Below, piece after piece: positions 23,801 through 33,886 of a stretch of 64,000 nt of DNA. The first letter of the stretch is position 1; the number at the start of each line of letters is the position of its first letter. The notes under the pieces were generated by a model. The model made no database searches, had not been told where the DNA came from, and worked only from the letters and a program-made list of their open reading frames with translations. Source of the DNA: Dreissena polymorpha (lineage: Eukaryota; Mollusca; Bivalvia; Myida; Dreissenidae); contig NC_068358.1 in assembly GCF_020536995.1 (NCBI RefSeq), positions 41,990,319-42,054,318 on the forward strand, written 5' to 3'. The position numbers were made by a program, and so were the translations under genes.

Positions 23801-26800
23801 CATTGATCATGAACTCGCAGATGACCCCTCTTGATTTTCAGGTCTCTAGGTCAAAGGTCAAGGTCACAGTGACTTGACACAGTAAAAAAGTTTCCGGATG
23901 ATAACTCAAGAACGCTTACAACTAGGATCATGAAACTTCATATGTACATTGATCATGACGCGCAGATGACCCCTATTGATTTTCAGGTCACTAGGTCAAA
24001 GGTCAAGGTCACGGTGACCCAAAATAGTAAAATGGCTTCTGGATGATAACTCAAGAACGATTATGCCTAGGATCATGAAACTTTATAGGTACATTGATCA
24101 TGACTCGCAGATAACCCCTATTGATTTTCAGGTCACTAGGTCAAAGGTCAAGGTCATGGTGACTCAACTTAGAAAAATGGTTTCCGGATGATAACTCAAG
24201 AACGCTTACGCCTAGGATCATGAAACTTCATAGGTTCATTGATCATGAACTCGCAGATGACCCCTCTTGATTTTCAGGTCTCTAGGTCAAAGATCAAGGT
24301 CACAGTGACTTGACACGGTAAAAAAGTTTCCGGATGATAACTCAAGAACGCTTACGACTAGGATCATGAAACTTCATAGGTACATTGATCATGACTCGCA
24401 GATGACCCCTATTGATTTTCAGGTCACTAGGTCAAAGGTCAAGGTCACAGTGCCAAAAAATGTATTCACACAATGGCTGCCACTACAATTGACAGCCCAT
24501 ATGGGGGGCATGCATGTTTTACAAACAGCCCTTGTTTTGTTTTTTTGTTCTTGTCTTTTTCATAAAAAAAATGTTCTGTTAACCACTTGCATTCTTTAGC
24601 TCCCCTATAACTATTCAGTGAATCACGCTCAAACTTCCACTATTGAATTACCTTAACGAGAAGATGATCTTTAGAAAGGACTTTGGGCTGCTACGGTTTT
24701 CTGCAGATTGATAACCCTATGTGTGACTGTGTGTTTTTCCACTATTTAATATATAATTGCCTGAACCTTTTTTTACTTCCGCTTTAATTAATAATTTTAC
24801 AGTTGAATAATCTTACGTATAGATGCTTTTTAAGAAAGGAATGATTATGACAATTTTTTGTAGAGTTTTGGCCCTGTTATAAGTTTTTTCATTATGGAAT
24901 ATTTAATCCAAAAATGTTGTGTTTTCAAATCCTTTTTAAATACTGAGTAGATTATTCTCACACTTAAACAGTTGAGCTACCTTAATTTGTAGATCATTGT
25001 AAAGAAATTAATTTTGATTGAGAGGAATTTTGGCAGAATTTGTCTGTATTAAAAATATGATATACATATATACTATAGTCCCAAAAATTGCGGTTTTAAC
25101 TTCTCTTAAACTATCATTTCTGGAAAAAGTCTATTAAATGTTCATTAATAATAATGGCCTTTTGTTTTTATGTCTACTGTTGAATATTTGATTGATTTGT
25201 CCAAATATGTGTTGTGGCCTCAGTGTCTGTCACACATTTTAAGTTCAATTAAAATCAAGTATAAATAAAACTCGGTGATTATTCTCTCTTTTTTTCAATT
25301 GTTCTAATTGACATAAAAAAATTAGTAATGCGGTTGTGTAAAATATTGTTGAGGCCTATGAAATGTTTATTTAAATAGCATAAATTAAAATGTGCAAATT
25401 ACTTACAACTAAAATAATGAAATAAAATATTTATTTTTTAGGACTGTAAGTATCAATATTTGGTTAATTTTATGATTTGTAATATTAATATTTAATATTT
25501 ATTTTTATTCATATGAAACACATAATATATGAAAACATATGTGCATGTCTGCAGATCTACAACTGGTACACAAGGCTCACAACTCTTGACACTGGGTTCC
25601 TGCAGTGGAAACCAGTCTGCTACCAGGCCCTGGCTCGCGCCCGTGACGCGGCTACTGGCATGAAGTATTACCAACTCCAGAATGCCTCGCAGTCCAATCA
25701 AGATGACCTGATGAACACCATTGCCTATGCTTACTTCACAGACATGGCGTCTACAAATATTAAAGCCCAGAATTTTTCCTTTGGAATTGGCAAAGATGGT
25801 GGCTACAATAAGGCAAAAGTTATAACATGGTATTTATTTTCTCCACAAAACTTCTTTATTGTTAATCAGAATAATATGTATTTGAATAATTGACAATCAT
25901 TCTTCACTTGTCCAAGTAATAGAATTTGTATTTGTTTCTGGTAGTGTTAAGTACACTATACAGTAAAGAATATATGCCATGCAAACCAAGCGCTTTCCAA
26001 TATAAAACTCATAAAGTATTTTTCACACACAAAAAATATTATTTCAGTGAAATAATAATATTTTTCTCCCCTTAAAATCGATTCCAATTTAGCATGCATT
26101 AAATTATTTGTGGTTGACCGAAATTCATTTAGATGATAGTGTATACTAGTATTTAATATGGCACCAAAAATAGAATATGAATTTTAAACTATACTTACCA
26201 TGCTATATATCAGACTTTTTCAGTTAATAGTAATTCAAACTCTAAATATTGCAATTACAGTAAATCTTTATTAGACACCCATCTATGTGAGACTTGGTGT
26301 ATGTATAAACTCTGAACATGTCCAGCTAGCTCATTATGGACTGCAAATCCTATGAGAGTATATTCACTTTCCCAGCCAGGCCACATTACTTGTGTGGGGA
26401 TTGTTTATTTTACTTTTTCTTTCGCGATTCTCCCCCCACCGCTGCTTCAAGTTGTTCACTTGTCAGTTGCTAGAATAAATATAAAGTACTGGTGAAACAT
26501 CTTGCACAGGAAAAAATTTAGTTTGTTAATTGATATGACTGAATTGCTGCTGGAAAGGGCAAAAAATCTGATTTAAAAAGACCAACAAATAATGAGCTGC
26601 TTGGTTTTGTTTGTGTAGGTCTGGGTCGATAGGCCACGGCAAGCCCCCAGAGGACTCGGTCTCGGTGGTTGTCCTCATTATCATCCTGGCAGGGCTGGGT
26701 GTGCCTGTACTCATCATCATTTTTGGTGGAGTCTACGTCTGCATCAAGAAGCGCAGGCGAAACACCGCCAGACAGCTGGTGTCTGTACAGAGCAATGGTT

Positions 26801-26826
26801 ACCAGCCGTTGCATGGTGACCAGTAG
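14838..26826 (+). CDS. GLMP: Glycosylated lysosomal membrane protein (GLMP), 7 exons, 418 aa
   Basis: Exons: 14838-14909, 19569-19689, 21345-21493, 22521-22733, 23063-23281, 25555-25829, 26619-26826. All introns are GT-AG and phases join without a stop (0, 1, 0, 0, 0, 2). Exon 1 encodes a signal peptide (MSAQTSFYSLLFVTLFAFVI). The lumenal part has about ten N-x-S/T sequons and family landmarks: LHYLVTSLG, FTKLIDYNDT, YDLKDFVWANL, SIDDEYSPGVF, FLQWKPVCY and VITWSGSIGHG, matching vertebrate GLMP in order. Residues 363-392 form the single membrane span. A basic KKRRR stop-transfer and a short cytosolic tail follow, with a YQPL (YxxPhi) sorting signal at 411-414. Human GLMP is 406 aa. Known role: lysosomal membrane protein that partners and protects the transporter MFSD1. 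Start and splice sites are my model; codon-level homology is from memory. Confidence 0.93.
15402..17157. mobile_element. Putative Tc1/mariner- or pogo-like element in GLMP intron 1
   Basis: TA is followed at 15402 by CAGTACACTCCATGCG and then GTTTTCCCC. The right end, read on the minus strand from 17157, is CAGTACAGTCCACGCG and then GTTTTCCCC, again flanked by TA. A TA target and CAGT ends fit Tc1/mariner/pogo elements. The 1.75 kb between holds no transposase that I can recognise. It could also be two separate short elements in opposite orientation. Confidence 0.5.
17930..19365 (+). repeat. C-run/T-run tandem array in GLMP intron 1
   Basis: Degenerate units of about 165-190 bp share AAGATCATCTCACAAATGACC, TCACACTATACTATACC, GAAACGGTTAAAAAACACAA and ATACCGTCCAACCATCGCAC, separated by long C runs and T/A runs. 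Two units end in GCGGTCTGCACCCGCAAGG followed by a TGCTCTTGTTT tail (about 18990 and 19335), the right end of a dispersed mollusc repeat. The purine/pyrimidine skew is extreme on one strand. Frames within it are artefacts. Confidence 0.75.
20575..20870 (+). repeat. Diverged ~165 bp tandem repeat in GLMP intron 2
   Basis: About two units share AACTTTCACAGTT, ATGATTGTAAA, GCAACAATGTTTTGGCAGAA and CCTTTGTCTGTTTT. A further partial unit at 21262-21344 runs right up to the 3' splice site of exon 3, and relatives lie at 24600-25110 in intron 5. Confidence 0.6.
22800..22975. mobile_element. Decayed hairpin MITE in GLMP intron 4
   Basis: AGCAGCAAAAAGCAAAAAACAG and CTGTTCTGGTTTTATGCTGG form an imperfect hairpin. 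It matches the better preserved element at 45573-45840 (GCAAACAGCATAAAACC...GGTTTTATGCTGTTTGC). Confidence 0.5.
23368..24540 (+). repeat. Element with seven ~148 bp internal repeats, GLMP intron 5
   Basis: Seven units share GGATGATAACTCAAGAACGC, GGATCATGAAACTTCATAGG, TGATCATGACTCGCAGATGA and AGGTCACTAGGTCAAA. Unique ends carry short inverted motifs (TATGCCCCCC left, GGGGGGCATGC right) and a CAGCCCTTGTTTT tail. It is a non-coding mobile element with an expanded internal minisatellite. Confidence 0.8.
24590..25110 (+). repeat. Diverged ~165 bp repeat units, GLMP intron 5
   Basis: Three weak units contain CTTTAATTAATAATTTTACA / TTAAACAGTTGAGCTACC, TTTTGGCAGAATT and TATGGAATATTTAATCC / TATATACTATAGTCCC. 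It is the same family as 20575-20870 but older. Confidence 0.45.
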
Positions 26827-27000
26827 GGACTGCAAAATCTAGTCACTTATGTAGATTGAAGCTCTAATGATTTTGATTTAACATCATGAGATTATTGTGT
26901 ACAATAATTACTTAATAAGTTTTGGGACACTTCAAAAGAGATCATTCTTGTGCTTAAAAGTTTAGGTATACGAAAATATACCCAAAATATAGTGTCAAAA

Positions 27001-27006
27001 AATAAA
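27001..27006 (+). terminator. Candidate poly(A) signal of GLMP
   Basis: AATAAA stands 175 bases after the GLMP stop codon and is the first canonical hexamer downstream. Use of the site is inferred. Confidence 0.5.
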
Positions 27007-27374
27007 AGACACAATGTTATTATAATGATTTAATTGACATTCAGAAATTCTTGTGTATTACATAACCTGACTGATGGCAATTGATATACTGTGCTGTGGA
27101 CTTGATATTATTAAACTAAAATAGACTGTGGAAATTATTATTTCATTGATTGTATTAACTCATATGGCCATCAATTGCTTGTCACAAGTGTAAAATTCTT
27201 ATTCAAATGTCCATACATCAATTGGTCAAAAAAGACAGTGTCCTTAACCTAAAAGTTTCAGAAAACTTAAAGTAATTACTCTTATATGTTCTTGATTATT
27301 GTAAGATTGATTATTTTATTTATTCTATTTCAATTACCATTCAAATGTTTTAGTGGTTGTTTTATAAGTGTTTT
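27007..27374. other. AT-rich intergenic DNA after GLMP
   Basis: I see no gene, repeat or RNA here. Confidence 0.4.
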
Positions 27375-27775
27375 TTTATGCCCTTGGTAGGGTGGCATAT
27401 AGCAGTTGAACTGTCCGTCAGTCAGTCAGTCTGGGCGTCTGTCCGAAAACTTTAACATGGGCCATAACTTTTGCAATATTGAAGATAGCGACTTGATATT
27501 TGGCAATCCCGCATGCATGTGTACATGTATCTCATGGAGCTGCACATTTTTAGTGGAAAAGGTCAAGGTCATTTTTCAAGGTCAAAGGTAAAAAAAAATT
27601 CAAGGGAAGTAACAAGCTTTAAAGGGAGATAATTTTTATTTATCATTTGGCAGGAACAGATCATTTTCACAAGGGAAGTAATATTTTTGAAAGGGATATA
27701 ATTATAAAAAGAAATAAAATCAAAGCTCGCAGTAGGGGGCATTGTGTTTCTGACAAACACATCTCTTGTTTTCAT
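27375..27775 (+). repeat. Dispersed non-coding repeat, near-complete copy
   Basis: It starts TTATGCCCTTGGTAGGGTGG and runs through GTCCGTCAGTCAGTCAGTC, TTGCAATATTGAAGATAGCG, GGTCAAGGTCATTTTTCAAG and AAAGGGAGATAA. It ends GTAGGGGGCATTGTGTTTCT and ACACATCTCTTGTTTT. Fragments lie inverted at 4990-5200 and about 12450-12660. Confidence 0.65.
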
Positions 27776-28298
27776 TTTTATTTAGATATGTTACTGATGC
27801 TTATGGTCCCTTAATGATTGTTTTTGTTTCCTGTTTTTCACTTTATGCTCTGTACATTACGACTGAATGGTCCCGCACTTAACTGACTGATATATGTTAT
27901 GCATGCCATGTAAGTTATAGATTTGGTCAATTTACTTCCTTGGCTAGTCTTATTGTGTTCTTAAATTCCAAAATATCAAACAGATTTTAATTCATTATAA
28001 TTATGAGAAAATATTCACAAAGCCTTTAGTTTGATAGAAGCAGAAGAAACTTATTTTTTTTACAACATTTAGGCCAAGTAATTTCGTTAAGTTTTTTTAA
28101 CATTTTGATTTTTCCTTTTATTTGCATTGTGTAAATTGATATTTTTACAAAAATGACTATTTAGCATTGTTGACATTTTTATTGCTGAAGACGTCAGATT
28201 TATTTTTTCAACAAAAGTTGCCCTTCATTGACTTGTTAGCAGGTAAAACTTGGTCAGAAACTTTGTATTTGCAATATCTAGGCCAAGTTTGAATCTAG
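27776..28298. other. AT-rich intergenic DNA
   Basis: I see no gene or repeat I can name. Confidence 0.4.
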
Positions 28299-28992
28299 TT
28301 AAAGGGGCCTTTTCACAGATTTTGGCATTTTTTCGGCGTAAGCTGCATAAGCCAGCTTTTCACCCTGACTTGACCTTTGTAAGTGTCCAATAAAATTCAA
28401 ATAAAATTTCCCGCGGCTAGGTACGAATGAATACACTTCATTTATTCCATTGGCTGATTTGAGTATACCACCAGAACATTGGAAACATATCCGCGTCTTT
28501 GTAACACTGTTTTACTGTATGAAACAATTTTATCTCTAATGAAAAGGCTTAATAGGTAGAACAGTTTTACACTCAATTCTCGACATCAATACAGTTTGTG
28601 CGTACACCTTTTATTTTCAGAGTATTACCAGCGCAAAAGCGTTTATACTTAAAAGGCTATGTTCTCATATTTAGTACTTACTTCCATATTCCTGTCAACA
28701 TGTTAACATGTAAAAGTATAAAGAGCAGTGGAAGCGAGGCCTCACTTTAAAGAATTGCATTTCAACTCGCGAGGTTTCGGGTCAAGTCGCGGACATTCAG
28801 AGTTTATATACAGGTCATTACCGGAGTTCGCGGTCAGTAAAATAATCGTTATATAATAAAGACGCTATCCGTGAACTAGGTGACCTGGAATTTTCTTTAG
28901 ACCAGAAATATGTTAAAAGAAGATATTCAGCAATATAATAATGGTATGTCAATAATAGATTCTTAATGTGTTTTCAACAATACAATGATAAA

Positions 28993-29967
28993 CACAGGTG
29001 GTTAGCGTGTGGCTATGATATTAATTAGTGAAAACATCATTTTGAATGATAAATAATCATATTATAACGAAAAATTAACTTTTCTGAAGAAAAAAAATTT
29101 CACTATCAAATATATATATAACAAGGTATGCAACTCAAAATCACCCCAAAACGGGGTGCATCGCTTTGAACAGCCATATCTTCATCAATTGTGCAGCGAT
29201 TTTCACGATCTCGGTCTTATTCAACGCAGAAATGAATTTCCTTTCTGGAAATGTATATGTCTTGCAATATTTTTACAAATGCTGGGTCAACTTTTAAGAA
29301 ATAACACGATACACAACACGCATGACCCAGTTGACAGTGATCATGTATTCTTTATGAATGAAATCTCCAGTTGTAAAGACACACCTCCGCATTGGACCAA
29401 TGAAATCACTCGTATGTTTAAAATGTCAGTTAGTTGAAATGTATGTAAACAAAGGTTTCAAACGGCGCTGGACAGTTAGTCTTGATTCAGAATGTAACGA
29501 CAAGAACGGTAATAATGTTTTTTCATACGTTTTATTGAATTATGGTATCGAACTACATGAACTTTGTAGGGAAGTTGCCCTTTACTCCGTGAAGATTTCA
29601 GTCTTAAAGACAGCATGATCACTGTCAACTGGGTCATGCGTGTTGTGTATCGTGTTATTTCTTAAAAGTTGACCCAGCATTTGTTAAAATATTGCAAGAC
29701 ATATACATTTCCAGAAAGGAAATTCATTTCTGCGTTGAATAAGACCGAGATCGTGAAAATCGCTGCAAAATTTATGAAGATATGGCTGTTCAAAGCGATG
29801 CACCCCGTTTTGGGCTGATTTTGAGTTGCATACCTTGTTATATATATATTTGATAGTGAAATATTTTTTTTTTCAGAAAAGTTAATTTTTCGTTATAATA
29901 TGATTATTTATCATTCAAAATGATGTTTTCACTAATTAATATCATAGCCACACGCTAACCACCTGTG
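28993..29967. mobile_element. 975 bp foldback element with ~350 bp arms and 8 bp target-site duplication
   Basis: ATGATAAA is present at 28985-28992 and at 29968-29975. Between them the ends CACAGGTGGTTAGCGTGTGG are mirrored, and the arms (28993-29345 and 29616-29967) pair almost base for base apart from small indels. The loop is about 270 bp. An 8 bp target duplication and CA..TG ends suggest the hAT superfamily. The open frames at 29156-29618 show no transposase motif. High arm identity suggests recent insertion or arm homogenisation. Confidence 0.85.
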
Positions 29968-30910
29968 ATGATAAATATTATTTTTAATAAATTTAACAAT
30001 AATTATTCCACCATATTGCCTAATGTACTAAAGTGATATTATGAGCATGTAACAGTTTATAGGTGTCTATCGCAACCGTTGATTATTTTTGATGTTTCTA
30101 CTTCATATACACTTATAGTAATTAATGCAGCATCAACATACTAAAACAATATACCAGAAAGAGAAAAATAATGCATTTGAATATTAACCGTACTTTCGTT
30201 TGACAACTGATCATGCGTTTACGAGTTGAACCTAAATTTAGTTTTAGTGCAGATTTGTTCATACGACACAAAGACACAATATTGTTTTACGGATCATTTC
30301 GGCTTACAGGACTGGGTGGGTCACGTAAGAATATCGAATATAAAATGTATTTTTATAAACAACTGGTAGCAAGGTGAGTTGCAGATAATTGATCAGTAAC
30401 CACATTTTAACTAACTATTTTGACCTGTTAATTCTTTTCAGCTCATTTCAACAGTGCAAAATGCCCATAATATCACTTTAAGCATGAGCACGATGATTCT
30501 CGATACTGTTAATAATCGAATCAAATAGCAATGCCCGACAGACCACTAAAACAGGTTTGTTCTCGTGTGGCCGGTTGACTCATATGTTTAAATTTCACTT
30601 CCATTCTTCTTTTGGTTTTCTGTTTCGTATCTATAGTTTTATGACCAGCAATATGTTATAATGTAAAATAAGCCGCGAAAACTCCCCGTAACATCCCGTA
30701 CTGCGTGTGATGCAGCTAAGAACTGCACAGAAAAAGACATTCGCTATCCTTGATCTCATTCATTAAACTATTTACGCCGTATATCTTTTTTAAAGATATT
30801 TCTTGTTTAACTTATTCATTAAATGCTTTATATTGATAAATGTAAACATTGGATCGTAAAAGCTCCAGTAAAAAATCAAGAAAAAAATAAAAAAAGGAAA
30901 AGAACATTGC

Positions 30911-30995
30911 CCGGAGCAGGTTTCGAACCAGTGACCCCTGGAGTCCTGCCAGAGTCCTGAAGTAAAAACGCTTTAGCCTACTGAGCTATTCCGCC
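30911..30995 (-). pseudogene. tRNA-like segment inside the TTAA element
   Basis: On the minus strand it reads GGCGGAATAGCTCAGTAGG (A box), a long variable-type insert and GGTTCGAAACC (B box). The acceptor and anticodon arms do not pair well and the anticodon is unclear. It looks like an embedded polymerase III promoter or captured tRNA rather than a working tRNA. Confidence 0.5.
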
Positions 30996-31289
30996 GAGTA
31001 CACATTGTTGATGTATTTTATACCTTATATAAGCAATCTTCGTAGTTTCACAAAATTTAACGACAAAAACAGAACTCTCCAAATTATTCAATCGTTTCGC
31101 GTTGCAACGCTTTATAACTTTTAGGTTTTAAAATCGTCAAAAGATGCATATAATGGCTATATTAGAGCATGGTTAATGTTCATTATTACTGTTTCCTCAC
31201 AAATATCATAACTAAAACGAAAACTTATGAATCTGAAACAACTTTTTTCAATTTTGTCAATTTACCAAAGCGTGAAAAGATCCCTTTAA

Positions 31290-32234
31290 TGTGCTTCCAA
31301 AAACTTTAAAAACAAAAACTTGTCACCACACTAACTTGACCTGAATGTTTTTCATAACAATATAAAGGTCATATTTTAATCTGGGTCAATTGGGTCAAAA
31401 ACTAGATCACCAGGTCAAGTTTTCAGCAATTGATGTCCGTGAACTCCGGTGAGCGCATAAAGGCACTCAAGACCCTCTTGTTTGTACGCATGATCATTTT
31501 CTTGATTTAGATTTTTTAACAGATTGAAAAAAAAAATCTTATTTCATTTCAAAATGTTTTTATAGTTGTCTATTGACATGATCCAATGACTCAAGAAATC
31601 AGTGATGATCAAAAAAGTTAAATGTAAATAGTTATGGTATATGATTTTATATGCAATTTTTGTAAAATAGGCCTGCATGCAAAAGAAGTCTAATGTAGAA
31701 CAAATTGAAAGATCATGTGATGTATAAATGTAGTAGTGTGTTGTAAAATATAAAGACTTAAACAATTGCTTTTAGTGTACATTTTTTACATTGATATGTA
31801 TATTGATGTATTTGTTAACATTGAATGTATGTTGAAAACGTGTAAAATTATAATTCCATGTTGGCATAATATAAGTGTGTGCTGTTATGTAGAGTTGATT
31901 GTTATGTCACTTATATTAAACTGATATGCAAAGGCATTTGCTAATGTCTCTTAAATGTGTTATAAAACTCCAGTACTGTTCATGAGTTTGTTTGTGAGAA
32001 GTTCAGTGAATATGATTTGTGTTCTGATTAATTGGGGTTTTCCTGTCATCTTTTAATGAGCCTTGTGATGTTCAGTGATACACACGTGACCACTATTGGT
32101 GTGAGTCAGTTACATGCATTGATTATACATGAAGTCATGTGCTTGTATGTGATATTTGTAACTCTGGGTCTGTATTACAGAAGGATGTAAGTAAACGTTA
32201 TACTCAACATGATCATAAGAAATTTATGTGTCGC
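31290..32234. other. Intergenic DNA
   Basis: 31320-31480 holds a short tail of the GGTCAAGTT/AAGACCCTCTTGTTT repeat class. The rest is AT-rich with no gene. Confidence 0.4.
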
Positions 32235-32481
32235 GTTCTGAGAAAACTGGGCTTAATGCATGTGCGTAAAGTGTCGTCCCAGATTAGCCTGTGCAGTCCG
32301 CAGAGGCTAATCAGGGACGACACTTTCCGCTTTTATGGTATTTTTAGTTTCAAGGAAGTCCCTCCTTACCAAAAATCAAGTTAAGGCGGAAAGTGTCGTC
32401 CCTGATTAGCCTGTGCAGACTGCAGAGGCTAATCTGAAATGACACTTTATGCACATGCATTATGCCCAGTTTTCTCAGAAC
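32235..32481. mobile_element. ~247 bp foldback MITE (GTTCTGAGAAAAC family), copy 1
   Basis: The ends GTTCTGAGAAAACTGGGC are inverted at each side. Inside each arm is a smaller hairpin built on AGTGTCGTCCC...GATTAGCCTGTGCAG. Two further copies lie at 46551-46797 and 56945-57189. Confidence 0.85.
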
Positions 32482-33342
32482 AAGGCTCGTATACATTTTG
32501 TCTGCATTATGAGCAAATATTTAAACTACTTATTTCTTAATAATCTCATTTTTTTCTTCTATAAAGAAATCAAATTGGGTCTTTATAGTTTTAAAATAGT
32601 ACATGATAAAAATTGAACTATAGTGAACATATTTACAACTTCAGTAATGGTCCGTATGGAATGTGGACCCTGAACCTCTATCGTCTTGACTAAACATAGC
32701 TTCTAATTACTGTCTTTGTCATTATTATTTAACCTTACTGGTCATCTACGGTAAATAAAAATGTGACGAATTTTTTGTTGTTCATATTCTGAGTGACCAA
32801 TATGAATATTTATAATAGGAATACGAATATTTACGACTTTTACAGTACTGTATATTACACTAAGAAAAACATTGATTGGTTGGATAACGTGTAATTCTTC
32901 ATAAAATAATTGTATTGTTTCTTGCGAGCAGTTATTTTGAATGTAGCCAGATTACACACCGTATCTACTATTGTGCTTATCATTATCGTGTACATGACAT
33001 ACATTCTGTAACACATAATGCACTTCTTCATTGTCTGAGCTCAAATATTGATACGCGTGATGAACACATAAGCTTTGTATTATGAGCAAAATACATCCCC
33101 CAGCAATCAATATTTAATTATGTTAAAGATAACACGCACGACCGTAACGTGACCGTTACCGTAGCACTTCATTTAAGCACGGTGTACGTTTCAAGTCGGC
33201 ATTCTTTCAAAGAAAACATACAGGTATTGACAAAAAATGCAACATATTAAAAATACTCATTATTTTTATTGTGTACAATGAACTCAGAATATAAGAATTG
33301 CATGTAAGAATTTTCTTGTTGGAGACATGACTCAACATTACT
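32482..33342. other. Intergenic DNA
   Basis: I see no gene or named repeat. Confidence 0.4.
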
Positions 33343-33454
<112 letters not shown>

Positions 33455-33886
33455 AAATTGGATTGACTTTCAGTACATGTTAGGCGGTAAATATATAAAT
33501 GTACCACTTTTCTCCAACAGATGTCTTATTATGGTGGATTACACATATAAAGCCATCGTGTGCCGCTCACATATTTCCGAAGTATAACTTTATATACGAT
33601 GAAATAACATGTCAAAAATTGAGAGTGATATTTAAGTTATGATAATATCAAGATAAGGAAAGTGAAGTTACTATTTTCTTTTCAGGTTTTTTTTTGTTTC
33701 TGGAAAGTCACATAACACATGTAATTAGTTGTCCAAACCAGAAATCGACGCAGGTGTCCAAATAAAGCAGTATTAGTGCTGTAAAAGTTGATTTTCCAGT
33801 AGCATACAATGTATTCACAAAATAACAAAACGCGCTTATGTTCAATTCGCGGAGGTATACAACATCACGTCTGTAGGTCACGTGCC

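Larger units (their letters stand above)
28299..31289 (-). mobile_element. TTAA-flanked element with internal tRNA-like sequence
   Basis: TTAA at 28299-28302 and 31286-31289 flank inverted ends AGGGGCCTTTTCACAGATTTTGG (left) and AGGGATCTTTTCACGCTTTGG (right, minus strand). TTAA targets are typical of piggyBac-like elements. The right ~500 bp (30800-31285) carries a tRNA-like segment and no transposase. The left ~2.4 kb includes a nested 975 bp foldback element and other unique DNA, so the original element was probably under 1 kb and has been interrupted. Confidence 0.6.

Noticed and set aside
29156-29618. Two overlapping plus-strand frames (93 and 86 codons) in the foldback element
   Set aside because: They lie across the arm and loop, have no transposase motif and are not mirrored by any known protein.
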